A DNA stretch of 64,000 nucleotides from Corticimicrobacter populi. GTDB taxonomy: Bacteria > Pseudomonadota > Gammaproteobacteria > Burkholderiales > Burkholderiaceae_B. The stretch lies in contig NZ_QETA01000007.1 in the NCBI RefSeq assembly GCF_003123725.1, forward strand, positions 155,133-219,132, read 5' to 3'. The notes under the pieces were generated by a model that did no database searches, had not been told where the DNA came from, and saw nothing but the letters and a program-made list of their open reading frames with translations. This document shows positions 1 through 8,948 of this stretch, one piece after another; positions within the stretch are counted from its first letter, which is position 1, and each line of letters starts with the position of its first letter. A program made the position numbers and the translations under genes.

Positions 1-1
1 G

Positions 2-754
2 CTGTATCCCACCCCCGAGGCGGCCTTGCTGTACGAGGAAGTGCAGCGATCCCTGGCAGGCATCGAGCGCATCACCAGTTCCGCCGCGGAAATCCGCAGC
101 CTGCAGCGCGGCAGCATCCAGATTGCGGCGGCACCGGCCCTGGCCCTGACATTTTTGCCGCAGGCCATTGCCAGCTTTATCGAAAGCCGTCCCTATGCGC
201 GGATACTATTGCTCATGCACAGCTCCCGCACCGTCATGGACATGGTCCAGGAGGAGCGCTGCGATATCGGTTTTGTGATTCTGTCCCTGCAACTGCAATC
301 GACCTACGGCCGCCTGCTGATGTCGACCAAGATGGTCTGCGTCGTGCCGGCCACCCACCGGCTGGCCCACAAGACCGTGATCGTGCCAACCGACCTGCGC
401 GGCGAGCGCTATATCTCGCATCCCTATCTGCTGGATACCCGCACCAAGATCGATTCGGTATTTGCCGCCTACGGGGTCAGCCGGGTGCTGCATATCGAGA
501 CCCAGACCTCGTATGCCATGCTGCAATTGGTCGAGGCCGGTGCCGGCGTTGCGATTGTCGATCCGCTGACCGCCTCTTGCTATGAAGGAAACGGCCTGCG
601 CTTCATCGAGTTCGAACCTTCCATCACGACCAACTTTTCGCTGCTGATGGCACCTGACCGGGTACCCTCGATGCTGCTGCAACCCTTCATCGATCATGTC
701 CAGGCGGAAATGCTGCGGCGCATTCCGCCGGAACTGGTCAACCGCGAGGACTAG
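2..754 (+). CDS. LysR-family transcriptional regulator, 5' truncated by the window edge
   Basis: Only the last 250 residues are present; the reading frame is open to the first bases, so the DNA-binding helix-turn-helix lies outside the window. The first visible residues (LYPTPEAALLYEEV) match the end of the LysR wing and linker helix, and the rest is the two-lobed effector-binding domain with a typical end (VEAGAGVAIVDPLTA followed by a short tail). The gene is convergent with the MetI-like permease gene 28 bp downstream, so it may or may not regulate that transporter. The effector cannot be told from the sequence. Confident on family, not on role. Confidence 0.85.
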   Translation: MYPTPEAALLYEEVQRSLAGIERITSSAAEIRSLQRGSIQIAAAPALALTFLPQAIASFIESRPYARILLLMHSSRTVMDMVQEERCDIGFVILSLQLQSTYGRLLMSTKMVCVVPATHRLAHKTVIVPTDLRGERYISHPYLLDTRTKIDSVFAAYGVSRVLHIETQTSYAMLQLVEAGAGVAIVDPLTASCYEGNGLRFIEFEPSITTNFSLLMAPDRVPSMLLQPFIDHVQAEMLRRIPPELVNRED

Positions 755-782
755 CCAACGGTGTCTGGAGACACCGCCCGCC

Positions 783-1448
783 TCAGCGCTTGTCGAGCCG
801 GTGCGCCAGCCGATTGCCGACGATCTGGATGACCTGCACCATCGCGATCAGCAACACGACCGTCAGGATCATGACATCGGTCTCGAAGCGATAATAGCCA
901 TAGCGGATCGCCAGGTCGCCGATGCCGCCACCGCCCACCACGCCGGCCACTGCCGAGTAGGACAGAAAACTCACTGCCTGTACGGTCAGCGCCAGGATCA
1001 GCCCGGAACGGGCCTCCAGCAGCAGCACACGCCAGACGATCTGCAGCTCCGAGGCACCCATGGCATGGGCCGCCTCGATCACACCGCGCGAGACTTCGCG
1101 CACGGTCTGTTCGACCAGCCGAGCGAAGTAGGGAATGGCCGCCACCGACAGCGGTACGGCAGCGGCCAGCGGCCCGATCGAGGTGCCGGCAATGGCACGC
1201 GTGATCGGCACCAGCGCGACCAGCAGGATAATGAAAGGGAACGATCGGACCGTATTGACCACCCAGCCCAGTGCAGCATGCACAGGCCGGTTCTCCAGCG
1301 ACTGTCCGGGTCCGAGCAGGAACAGCAGGATGCCGAGCGGGCCGCCAAAAATGATGGCTGCCGCCATGCCTACGCCCAGCATGAGCAGGGTCTGGCCGAT
1401 GGCCGTCCAGAGTTCGGGCAGGATATTGATGATGTTCTGAGTCAGCAT
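783..1448 (-). CDS. metI: MetI-like ABC transporter permease
   Basis: Inner-membrane permease of the methionine-type (MetI) ABC importer family, 221 residues, the usual family length. It is strongly hydrophobic with about five membrane segments and carries the permease EAA-type loop (HAMGASELQIVWRVLLLEA). The ATG at 1448 is chosen because it gives the standard family N-terminus (MLTQNIINILPELW); an in-frame TTG at 1487 would add 13 residues. It lies 48 bp downstream of the ATPase gene on the same strand and is almost certainly co-transcribed with it. The divergent MetQ-like gene encodes the likely binding protein. Methionine is the family substrate, but the neighbours here leave the substrate open. 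Confidence 0.88.
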   Translation of the reverse strand: MLTQNIINILPELWTAIGQTLLMLGVGMAAAIIFGGPLGILLFLLGPGQSLENRPVHAALGWVVNTVRSFPFIILLVALVPITRAIAGTSIGPLAAAVPLSVAAIPYFARLVEQTVREVSRGVIEAAHAMGASELQIVWRVLLLEARSGLILALTVQAVSFLSYSAVAGVVGGGGIGDLAIRYGYYRFETDVMILTVVLLIAMVQVIQIVGNRLAHRLDKR

Positions 1449-1496
1449 GTTGAGCGTCGCTGCAAATGAAAATGGGGCCGGAGACAACCGGGCCGA

Positions 1497-2345
1497 TCAG
1501 GCTGCCTGCGCACGCGGCGCGGCGGCTGCCTCGGCCAGCGTGCCCGCTGCATGACGGCGCAGGATTTCGGCATCCTCCTGCTCGCGGGCCAGTTCCTGAC
1601 CCAGGGCGCTCAGGCGCGGCGTCTGGAAGTCAGCCACGTCGAATTGCTCGACCAGCTCGCCATGCTCGAGTACGGCAACCCGGTCACACAATGCCTGCAC
1701 CACCGACAGTTCATGCGTGACCAGCACCACCGTCACGCCCAGGCTATCGTTGATCTGCCTGAGCGTCTGCAACACGGCACGCGTGGTTTCGGTGTCCAGC
1801 GCCGATGTCGGCTCGTCACACAGCAATACCTTGGGATTCGGTGCCAGCGCACGCGCGATGGCGACCCGCTGCTTCTGCCCGCCGGAGAGTTGGGCGGGAA
1901 AGCTGTCCAGCTTGTCTGCCAGACCGACCACATCCAGGCACTCCTTCACACGCGCGGCGATCTCGGCCCGGCTCCGACTGCCATGGAGCTTGAGCGGGAA
2001 GGCGACATTGTCAAAGACACTGGCATTCTGGAGCAGGTTGAACTGCTGGAAAATCATGCCGGTCTGCTGGCGCGTTTCACGCAGATCCCGCTTGGACAAT
2101 GCGGTCAGGTCACGCCCGCCGAACAGCACACGCCCCTGGTCCGGTCGCTCAAGCAGATTGATCAGCCGCAGCACCGTCGATTTGCCGGCACCGCTCTTGC
2201 CGATCAGGCCATAGATCTTGCCTGCGTGGATGTCCAGAGACACGGATTTGACGGCGTCGAAGACACGGCCATCAGGCAAGGCAAAACGCTTGCCCACGGC
2301 CTCGAGCCGGATGAGCGGCGCAGTGGAAGCATCAGAGATATGCAT
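1497..2345 (-). CDS. metN: MetN-like ABC transporter ATP-binding protein lacking the C-terminal regulatory domain
   Basis: ATPase of the MetNIQ-type importer, 282 residues from the ATG at 2345 (start MHISDASTAP). Walker A (GKSGAGKST), signature (LSGGQKQR), Walker B (VLLCDEPTSALD) and the switch histidine (LVTHE) are all present. Classical MetN proteins are about 340 residues, with a C-terminal NIL/ACT-like domain that binds methionine and inhibits transport; here the chain ends soon after the ATPase core with an Ala-rich tail, so that regulatory domain is absent. An upstream in-frame start at 2447 would add a hydrophobic, unlikely N-terminus. Same operon as the MetI-like gene. Confidence 0.88.
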   Translation of the reverse strand: MHISDASTAPLIRLEAVGKRFALPDGRVFDAVKSVSLDIHAGKIYGLIGKSGAGKSTVLRLINLLERPDQGRVLFGGRDLTALSKRDLRETRQQTGMIFQQFNLLQNASVFDNVAFPLKLHGSRSRAEIAARVKECLDVVGLADKLDSFPAQLSGGQKQRVAIARALAPNPKVLLCDEPTSALDTETTRAVLQTLRQINDSLGVTVVLVTHELSVVQALCDRVAVLEHGELVEQFDVADFQTPRLSALGQELAREQEDAEILRRHAAGTLAEAAAAPRAQAA

Positions 2346-2654
2346 GAGATATGAAACAGCAGCGAGAAACAACGGCGGCCAGCAGGGCAGGCGCAAGGAG
2401 ATAAGCAGGCAAGGCGGCAAAGTTAGCACGACACGGCATAAGGCCACCCGCCAATCATTCTATATTGGAATAAACAAATAACTTTTCCATCTGCTTATAA
2501 TCATTATGGATATATAAACACCTAAAAATTATTAAGAACGGATATATGCACATCTACAATCGTGTGCAGCCGGGCACCACACTTTCTCCTGTCTTGCCAC
2601 ACCGGCACAGACTGACGCCCGGTCCGATTCTCCCTTCGCTGTAATCCCGCCATC
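2346..2654. other. Divergent intergenic region between metN-like and metQ-like genes
   Basis: This 309-bp region separates the two halves of the MetNIQ-type transporter. It is AT-rich in its middle (about 2455-2550), in contrast to the flanking genes. It holds a consensus TATAAT at 2496-2501 and two copies of GGATATAT (near 2508 and 2541). No S-adenosylmethionine riboswitch structure and no coding region were recognised. The region probably carries both divergent promoters and a regulator site. Confidence 0.5.
2496..2501 (+). promoter_or_regulatory. Candidate -10 box for the metQ-like gene
   Basis: Perfect TATAAT hexamer in the AT-rich part of the divergent region. No convincing -35 hexamer lies 16-18 bp upstream, which suggests an activator-dependent promoter. 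The transcript would have a leader of about 150 nt before the MetQ-like start. Confidence 0.35.
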
Positions 2655-3452
2655 ATGCTGTCACGCTTCCTTTCCCGCCTTTCCGGTGCCCTGCTCGCCG
2701 TTTCCCTGACTGTGCCTGCCCTGTCTCAGGCCGAAACCACCATTCGCGTCGGCCAGACCAGCGGCCCGCACGCCAAGATCATGGAAGTGGTCAAGCAAGT
2801 GGCTGCCCGCGATGGCCTGAACATCGAGATCATCGAGTTCGGCGACTATATCCAGCCCAATGCCGCACTCGATGCCGGCGACCTCGACGCCAACAACTAC
2901 CAGACCCAGCCCTTTCTCCAGGCACAGATCCAGGCACGTGGCTACAAGCTGACCAGCGTGGCCAATACCGTGCTCTTCCCGATGGGCTTCTACTCGAAGA
3001 AATACAAGTCGCTGGACGAGCTGCCCGACGGTGCCACCGTAGGCATCCAGAACGACCCGGCCAATGCAGGCCGCTCGTTGCACCTGCTGCAGAAGTACGG
3101 CCTCATCAAGCTGCGCGAAGGTGCCGGCCTGGACGCCATCCCGCGTGACATTGCCGAAAACCCGCGCAACCTCAAATTCCATCAGGTCGATGCCGGCCAG
3201 TTGCCGCGCTCGCTCGACGACCTCGATATCGCCTCGATCAACACCTCATTCGCCATCAAGGCAGGCCTGGTGCCCAAGCGTGATGCGATTGCCATCGAGG
3301 ACAGCGACAGCCCGCACACCAACCTGCTGGTAGTGCGTACCGAAGACCAGGACAAGCCCTGGGTTGCGCAACTGATCAAGGCTTACCAGTCCGACGAGGT
3401 CCGTACCTTCATCGAAACCGAATTCGCCAGCTTCGCCATTCCCAGCTTCTGA
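2655..3452 (+). CDS. metQ: MetQ/NlpA-family ABC transporter substrate-binding protein
   Basis: Periplasmic binding protein of the NlpA/MetQ family, 265 residues, with a Sec signal peptide of about 26 residues ending ALSQA. No cysteine follows the signal, so it is soluble rather than a lipoprotein. The conserved family features are visible: IRVGQTSGPHAKIMEVV at the mature start, FGDYIQPNAALDAGDLDANNYQT, and GATVGIQNDPANAGRSLHLL. It diverges from the MetN/MetI-like genes but is followed after 11 bp by a CoA-transferase gene and then an enoyl-CoA hydratase gene on the same strand. This points to import of a compound that is then activated as a CoA thioester, so methionine is not assured as substrate. 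Confidence 0.85.
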   Translation: MLSRFLSRLSGALLAVSLTVPALSQAETTIRVGQTSGPHAKIMEVVKQVAARDGLNIEIIEFGDYIQPNAALDAGDLDANNYQTQPFLQAQIQARGYKLTSVANTVLFPMGFYSKKYKSLDELPDGATVGIQNDPANAGRSLHLLQKYGLIKLREGAGLDAIPRDIAENPRNLKFHQVDAGQLPRSLDDLDIASINTSFAIKAGLVPKRDAIAIEDSDSPHTNLLVVRTEDQDKPWVAQLIKAYQSDEVRTFIETEFASFAIPSF

Positions 3453-3463
3453 TTCACCGCAGC

Positions 3464-4651
3464 ATGTCCATCTCCGCATCGCCTCTCGCGCCGTTCCGCG
3501 TCCTCGATCTTTCACGCGTACGCGCAGGCCCCACCTGTGCCCGCTTCCTGGCCGATTTCGGCGCAGAAGTGATCCGCATCGAAGCCCCTGCAGGCGTCGA
3601 TCCCAACGAGGCGATGTTCGCCAACCGGGACAGCGGCGACTTCCAGAACCTGCATCGCAACAAGCACTCGCTGACGCTCAATCTCAAGCAGCCGGAAGGC
3701 AGGGAAATATTCCTGAAGCTGGCGGCCGAAGCCGATGTCGTCATCGAGAACTGGCGACCCGACGTCAAGACACGACTGGGGCTGGACTACGACACACTGA
3801 AAGCCGTCAATCCACGCATCATCCTGGCCAGCATCTCGGGCTTCGGCCAGACCGGCCCCTATGCCTCGCGCCCCGGCTTTGACCAGATCATCCAGGGCAT
3901 GGGCGGACTGATGTCAGTCACCGGTTTTCCCGGTCAGGGTCCCGTGCGCGCCGGCCTGGCCGTATCGGACGCCAGCGCGGGCCTGTTTGCGGCGCTGGGC
4001 GTGCTGACCGCGCTGCTCGAACGCGAGCGCTCGGGCCAGGGCCAATGGGTGCAGGCCTCGCTGCTGCATGCCATGATCGCCATGATGGACTTCCAGGCGG
4101 CCCGCTACCTGGTCGATGGTGAAACACCCGTGCAGATCGGTAACGATCACCCCCTGACCAGCCCCATGGGCCTGTTCGAGGCAGCGGACGGTTACCTGAA
4201 CCTGGGGGCCTCGGGCGATGGCAACTGGCTGCGGCTCTGCCGCGCACTTGAGCAGCCACAATGGCTGGAAGACCCTCTCTACGCCACCGAGCCCCGGCGC
4301 GTCGAACATCGTGCGCAACTCAATGCAGCGCTCAACACCGTCTTCGCCACCGGCACGGTCGCGCACTGGACCCGCTTGCTGAACGAAGCAGGCGTCCCTG
4401 CAGGGCCGGTCTATTCGATTCCACAGGTTTTCGAAGATGAGCAGGTCAGGCACCTGCAGGTTGCGGCAGACGTCACGGCCCCTGACGGCGCGATACGCCA
4501 ATTGGTCTCGCAGCCCACGGTACTGAGCCGTACACCGGCCACGCTGCGCACCACAGCCCCCACGCCCGGCGAACATACCGAGATCATCCTGCGCGGCCTG
4601 GGCTACGACGATGCCGGCATCACCGCCCTGCGCGCCCGGCATATCGTCTGA
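3464..4651 (+). CDS. CaiB/BaiF family (class III) CoA-transferase
   Basis: Class III CoA-transferase, 395 residues, normal length. These enzymes move CoA between carboxylic acids in the cytoplasm through an aspartyl-CoA thioester. The N-terminal pattern FRVLDLSRVRAGPTCARFLADFGAEVIRIE and the central SISGFGQTGPYASRPGFDQI are diagnostic; the active-site aspartate is expected in the QWVQASLLHAMIAMMDFQ region. The gene starts 11 bp after the MetQ-like stop and ends 10 bp before the hydratase gene, so the three form one likely operon. The acid substrate is unknown. Confidence 0.9.
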   Translation: MSISASPLAPFRVLDLSRVRAGPTCARFLADFGAEVIRIEAPAGVDPNEAMFANRDSGDFQNLHRNKHSLTLNLKQPEGREIFLKLAAEADVVIENWRPDVKTRLGLDYDTLKAVNPRIILASISGFGQTGPYASRPGFDQIIQGMGGLMSVTGFPGQGPVRAGLAVSDASAGLFAALGVLTALLERERSGQGQWVQASLLHAMIAMMDFQAARYLVDGETPVQIGNDHPLTSPMGLFEAADGYLNLGASGDGNWLRLCRALEQPQWLEDPLYATEPRRVEHRAQLNAALNTVFATGTVAHWTRLLNEAGVPAGPVYSIPQVFEDEQVRHLQVAADVTAPDGAIRQLVSQPTVLSRTPATLRTTAPTPGEHTEIILRGLGYDDAGITALRARHIV

Positions 4652-4661
4652 GGAAAACACC

Positions 4662-5450
4662 ATGCCACAGGTTGCCCTGACCATCGAAAACGGCATCGCC
4701 CGTATCCTGATCGATCATCCCGAGCGCCATAACGCCATGACCTTCGGGATGTGGCAACAACTGGCACAGCACTTCGAGACCATCGCCCAGGCACCCGAGG
4801 TGCGCGTGGTGGTGCTCAGCGGTGCCGGCGGCCGGGCCTTTGTCTCGGGTGCCGATATCTCCGAATTCGAACACCTGCGCGATTCGGCAGAACAGGTGCA
4901 ACGCTATGAAGACACCGCCCAATTGGCGCTGAACGCCATCGCCGCCTGCGAACGGCCCGTGATTGCCGCCATCGAGGGCATCTGCATGGGCGGCGGACTC
5001 GGCCTGGCAGGTGCCGCAGACCTGCGCTATGCCAATCGCAGTGCCCGTTTTCGCATGCCTGCGGCCCGCCTGGGCGTAGGCTACAGCCTGCATGGCGTAC
5101 AGAGGCTGGTCCAGTTGATCGGGCAGGCCAATACCGCCGATATTTTCTACACCGCACGCATTTTCGACGCCCCCGAGGCATTGCGGCTGAATTTCATCCA
5201 CGCTTTCCACGAAGACGGCGAATTCCATGCCGCGATCGAACGGGTCGCCGCCACCATCGCCGGCAACGCCCCCCTGCCCATCCGGGCCGCCAAGCTGGCG
5301 CTGCGTACACTGTCAGCGGGCCATGCCATCGATGCGGCCGCCGCACACGCAATCGAGCATGCCGTGCAGGCCTGCTTTGACAGTGCGGACTATCGCGAAG
5401 GCCGCAGCGCCTTTCTCGAAAAGCGCCCACCGGCATTCAAGGGGCAGTAG
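4662..5450 (+). CDS. Enoyl-CoA hydratase/isomerase family protein
   Basis: Crotonase-fold enzyme, 262 residues. The start at 4662 follows an AGGAAA ribosome-binding site and gives the expected N-terminus (MPQVALTIENGIARILIDHPERHNAMTF). The oxyanion-hole segments are present (SGADISEF and IEGICMGGGLGLAGAADLRYA). The usual hydratase Glu pair is not both obvious, so hydratase, isomerase or another crotonase reaction is possible. Its position after the CaiB-like CoA-transferase suggests that it acts on the CoA ester made there. An extended frame from 4611 would overlap the upstream gene and is not needed. Confidence 0.88.
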   Translation: MPQVALTIENGIARILIDHPERHNAMTFGMWQQLAQHFETIAQAPEVRVVVLSGAGGRAFVSGADISEFEHLRDSAEQVQRYEDTAQLALNAIAACERPVIAAIEGICMGGGLGLAGAADLRYANRSARFRMPAARLGVGYSLHGVQRLVQLIGQANTADIFYTARIFDAPEALRLNFIHAFHEDGEFHAAIERVAATIAGNAPLPIRAAKLALRTLSAGHAIDAAAAHAIEHAVQACFDSADYREGRSAFLEKRPPAFKGQ

Positions 5451-5468
5451 GTCGAAATCGATCCAGGT

Positions 5469-6305
5469 CTATTCAACCTGCTCGGCGTTGCGCCAAAAAC
5501 GCCGCCGCGTCGGGTCCGGACGGGGCACGGCAGCAATCAGGCGCTGCGTATAGGCCTGTGCCGGTGCCTCGAAAATCTGGTCGGTCTGGCCCTCTTCGAC
5601 CAGCCGTCCAGCCTCCATGATCGCCACGCGATCGGCAAAATGCCGCACCACACCCAGATCATGCGAAATGAACAGGTAAGTCAGGCCATGCTCAGCCTGG
5701 AGATCCGCCATCAGATCCAGCACCTGCGCCTTGATCGACACATCCAGCGCCGATACGGCCTCGTCGGCCACGATGAAGGCCGGTTCGAGCGCCAGCGCCC
5801 GGGCGATCGCAATCCGCTGACGCTGCCCACCGGAGAACTGGTGTGGATAGCGCCGGGCATGGTCAGGCGACAGCCCCACCCGCTGCAACAGCGCCACCAT
5901 GCGATCCTGCCGTTCCCGAGGCGTATGCAGCCGGTGGATCGCCATGCCATCCATGATCGCATCACCCACCCGCCGACGCGGATTCAGGCTGGAATACGGA
6001 TCCTGGAAAATAGTCTGCACACAGCGACGGAAACGCAACATCTCATCCCGCCCATGCAGCCCCGGCACATCGAAACCGGCCAATTGCACACGTCCCGCAT
6101 CGGCGCGCTCCAGTGCCGTGATGCAACGTCCCAGGGTACTCTTGCCAGACCCCGATTCGCCTACGACAGCCAGCGTCGTGCCGGCCTCGACCACCAGGCT
6201 GACGTCGCGCACCGCCTGCACCGTCTCGCGTGGTCTGCCAAGCAGGGTGCGCCGCGTCACGAATGTCTTGCTCAGGCCGTCTACCTGCAGGATCGGGGTA
6301 CTCAT
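5469..6305 (-). CDS. Oligopeptide/dipeptide-type ABC transporter ATP-binding protein (DppF-like)
   Basis: Second ATPase of a Dpp/Opp-type importer, 278 residues. Walker A (GESGSGKSTLG), signature (FSGGQRQRIAIARAL), Walker B (FIVADEAVSALD) and H-loop (ISHDL) are intact. The early KTFVTRRTLLGRP segment and the C-terminal AVPRPDPTRRR extension are typical of the DppF/OppF branch. Its start overlaps the stop of the DppD-like gene by 4 bp (ATGA), so translation is coupled. It is the last gene of the five-gene transporter run that begins near 10502. Confidence 0.9.
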   Translation of the reverse strand: MSTPILQVDGLSKTFVTRRTLLGRPRETVQAVRDVSLVVEAGTTLAVVGESGSGKSTLGRCITALERADAGRVQLAGFDVPGLHGRDEMLRFRRCVQTIFQDPYSSLNPRRRVGDAIMDGMAIHRLHTPRERQDRMVALLQRVGLSPDHARRYPHQFSGGQRQRIAIARALALEPAFIVADEAVSALDVSIKAQVLDLMADLQAEHGLTYLFISHDLGVVRHFADRVAIMEAGRLVEEGQTDQIFEAPAQAYTQRLIAAVPRPDPTRRRFWRNAEQVE

Positions 6306-7144
6306 GAATAGCCCACCAGACGCCGTTGCGGATCACGGCGCGCATCCACATTCGGGACCGCCGCCAGCAGCGCACGCGTGTAGTCTGCCTGCGGCGCGGC
6401 AAAAATCTGCTCGACCGGGCCTTCCTCGACAATGCGCCCCTGGCGCATCACGATCACACGGTCCGCGATTTCAGCCACGACGCCCAGGTCATGTGTAATG
6501 AACAACACCGCAGATCCCGTTTCGGCCTGGATGGAAAACAGCAGTTCAAGCACCTGGGCCTGTACGGTCACATCGAGCGCCGTGGTCGGCTCATCGGCAA
6601 TGATCAGATCCGGCGACAATGCGCAGGCAATCGCGATCATCACCCGCTGGCGCATGCCACCCGACAGCTCGTGTGGCCAGGCCCGGGCACGCCGGGCCGC
6701 CTCGCGAATGCCCACCCGCTCCAGCAAGGCCACGGCACGCGCCATGGCCTGCGCCTGTGACACGCCACGCTCATGGATGCGAATCACCTCGGCAATCTGC
6801 TCCCCAACCCGCATCGATGGGTTGAGCGCCGACATCGGCTCCTGGAAGATCATCGCAATCCGCCGCCCGCGCAGACCGTCGAATACCTCCGGGGAGAGCG
6901 TCAGCAGGTCCAGCCCATCGAACGACAGCGCATCGGCTGCGACACGTCCCGGCACATCGACCAGCCCCATGATGGAAAAGCCGGTCACCGTCTTGCCGGA
7001 ACCCGACTCGCCCACCAGGCAGACCACTTCGCCTCGCCGCAGAGTGAAGCTGACGCCATCGACGGCACGCACATCACCTTCGCGGGTCTCGAACACCGTC
7101 TGGAGATTGCGCACCTCGAGCAGGACATCGTGTGGTGTCGTCAT
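6302..7144 (-). CDS. Oligopeptide/dipeptide-type ABC transporter ATP-binding protein (DppD-like)
   Basis: First ATPase of the Dpp/Opp-type importer, 280 residues, with Walker A (GESGSGKTVTG), Q-loop (IFQEPMSALNP), signature (LSGGMRQRVMIAIAL-like), Walker B (LIIADEPTTALD) and H-loop (ITHDL). The shorter tail (VPNVDARRDPQRR) fits DppD. It overlaps the DppC-like gene by 4 bp upstream and the DppF-like gene by 4 bp downstream. The two ATPases are expected to pair on the two permeases. Confidence 0.9.
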   Translation of the reverse strand: MTTPHDVLLEVRNLQTVFETREGDVRAVDGVSFTLRRGEVVCLVGESGSGKTVTGFSIMGLVDVPGRVAADALSFDGLDLLTLSPEVFDGLRGRRIAMIFQEPMSALNPSMRVGEQIAEVIRIHERGVSQAQAMARAVALLERVGIREAARRARAWPHELSGGMRQRVMIAIACALSPDLIIADEPTTALDVTVQAQVLELLFSIQAETGSAVLFITHDLGVVAEIADRVIVMRQGRIVEEGPVEQIFAAPQADYTRALLAAVPNVDARRDPQRRLVGYS

Positions 7145-7980
7145 CGCTGCAGCTCCGGGTTGAGCGTATCCTGCAACCAGTCACCCAGGATATTGACCGC
7201 CAGCACCGTCAGAAACAGCGCGATCGACGGCACCAGGACAGGCCATGCATTGGTGAACAGATAATCCTTGAGCGTACCCACCATCTGTCCCCATGAGGGC
7301 GTGGGCGGGCGTACGCCCAGACCGAGAAAACTCAGGCCGGCCTCGAGCAGCATCGCGAACGAAAAGGTAAAGGACGCCTGCACGGCAATGATGGAATGCA
7401 TGTTGGGCAGGATCTCGCGGCGAATGATCCAGCCGGTACCTGCCCCCAGTGACTGGGCTGCCAGGACATGTTCACGCGCCTGGATGCTGCGCGCCACGCC
7501 CCAGGTGACCCGTGCGAACTGCGGACAATACAGCAGGCCTATCGTCATGACCAGCGTCGGCAGACTGCCACCGATGAAGGCCAGCACCACCAGCGCCACG
7601 AACGTCTCGGGCAGCGACACCAGCACATCAATGATTCGCACGATGGCTGCCTGCAGACGACGACCGGCAAACGCTGCGCAGACGCCGATGGTCACGCCGG
7701 AAATGCCTGCCACCAGCACCGCCGCAGTGGCCACGCCGAGCGAAACGCGTGCCCCATAGATTACCCTGGACAACAGATCCCGCCCCAGTTCATCCGTACC
7801 CAGCCAATGCGCAGCGTCCGGCGAAGCCAGCAGGTTGGCGGCATTGATGGCATAGGGGTCGGCCAGACCCAGCCAGGGGGCGGTCAACGCCGCCAGCGCC
7901 AGCACGCCCAGGAAGCCTGCCGCCAGCCAGACGGCAATCGAGCGACCATGACCGGCCAGACGCATCGACAGGGTCGCCAT
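7141..7980 (-). CDS. Dipeptide-type ABC transporter permease (DppC-like)
   Basis: Inner-membrane permease, 279 residues. The start at 7980 (MATLSMRLAGHGRS) shares one base with the stop of the DppB-like gene (TGATG), and this N-terminus fits the family; the frame stays open far upstream only as a shadow of the DppB-like gene. DppC features include the N-terminal domain segment LLASPDAAHWLGTDELGRDLLSRVIYGAR and the conserved loop AAQSLGAGTGWIIRREILPN. About six membrane segments are visible. It forms a heterodimer with the DppB-like permease. Confidence 0.9.
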   Translation of the reverse strand: MATLSMRLAGHGRSIAVWLAAGFLGVLALAALTAPWLGLADPYAINAANLLASPDAAHWLGTDELGRDLLSRVIYGARVSLGVATAAVLVAGISGVTIGVCAAFAGRRLQAAIVRIIDVLVSLPETFVALVVLAFIGGSLPTLVMTIGLLYCPQFARVTWGVARSIQAREHVLAAQSLGAGTGWIIRREILPNMHSIIAVQASFTFSFAMLLEAGLSFLGLGVRPPTPSWGQMVGTLKDYLFTNAWPVLVPSIALFLTVLAVNILGDWLQDTLNPELQR

Positions 7981-8933
7981 CAGCCTTTCCCCCGCATGCG
8001 GGGATCGAGCATACCCTGGATCAGGTCCACCGCCAGGCTGATCAGGATGAAGATGGCGAAGATGGCCAGCAGACAGCCCTGGATCACCGGATAGTCGCGT
8101 GCAAAGGCCGCACTGACCAGCAACGAGCTGAGGCCAGGCCAGTCGAACAATGCCTCGATAATGACCATCCCCCCCAGCATGCTGCCTGCCCGGATGCCCA
8201 CGATGGCGACCACGGGCGCGATGGCATTGGGCAAGGCATGACGCCATATCGCGCGCGCCGGCGACAGACCCTTGGCCCGTGCCAGCCGCACATAATCCTT
8301 GCCCATGGTATCGGTCAGGCTGGCGCGCATCATGCGTGCGACCACCCCCATGAAATTCAGTCCCACCGTGAGTGCCGGCAGCGCCAGGCACATCAGGTGC
8401 GCCACCGGATCGTCGGCAAACGGCACGTAGCCCGACGAAGGCAGCCACGGCAGCCAGAGGCTGAATATCAGTACCAGCACGATACCCAGCACAAACACCG
8501 GTGAAGAAAAACCAGCCACGGCAATGACCGAGGCCAGCATGCCGGCCGCCTTGCCGCGCTTCCGTGCAGCCACCACCCCCAGCGGCACACCCAGAAGCAC
8601 GGCAATGGCCAAGCCCGCCGCAATCAGCTCTAAACTACGCGGAATGCGGCGTATCAACTCCGACGATACTGCTTCGCCAGTGCGCAAGGACGTTCCAAAT
8701 TCCCCCCGGAACACCTGCGCCCCCCACTGCCGAAACTGTACCGCCAGAGGCTGATCCAGCCCCAGTTGCGCACGCATATGCGCAACTGTCTGCGGGTCAC
8801 TGCCCGCCTGTTCTCCCAACATCATGGCCACCGGATCGCCTGGCAGCATGTGGATGGCGAAAAACACCACACATGCCGCCAGCGACAGGCTGGCCAGTGC
8901 AGCCAGCAGGCGTCGGGCAATGAATGCCGGCAT
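7980..8933 (-). CDS. Dipeptide-type ABC transporter permease (DppB-like)
   Basis: Inner-membrane permease, 317 residues, with the DppB-type first membrane segment (RRLLAALASLSLAACVVFFAIHMLPGDP, of which the GDP end is diagnostic), the periplasmic GLDQPLAVQF segment and the EAA loop (LARAKGLSPARAIWRHALPNA). It lies 15 bp downstream of the binding-protein gene. A peptide, or another compound handled by family-5 binding proteins such as an opine or glutathione-like molecule, is the expected cargo. Confidence 0.9.
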   Translation of the reverse strand: MPAFIARRLLAALASLSLAACVVFFAIHMLPGDPVAMMLGEQAGSDPQTVAHMRAQLGLDQPLAVQFRQWGAQVFRGEFGTSLRTGEAVSSELIRRIPRSLELIAAGLAIAVLLGVPLGVVAARKRGKAAGMLASVIAVAGFSSPVFVLGIVLVLIFSLWLPWLPSSGYVPFADDPVAHLMCLALPALTVGLNFMGVVARMMRASLTDTMGKDYVRLARAKGLSPARAIWRHALPNAIAPVVAIVGIRAGSMLGGMVIIEALFDWPGLSSLLVSAAFARDYPVIQGCLLAIFAIFILISLAVDLIQGMLDPRMRGKG

Positions 8934-8948
8934 AGCCTGCGTCCTGCT

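Noticed and set aside
7981..8448. N-terminal extension of the DppC-like frame by about 155 residues
   Set aside because: The extension lies entirely inside the DppB-like gene in another frame and has no transporter features; the start at 7980 gives a normal DppC.
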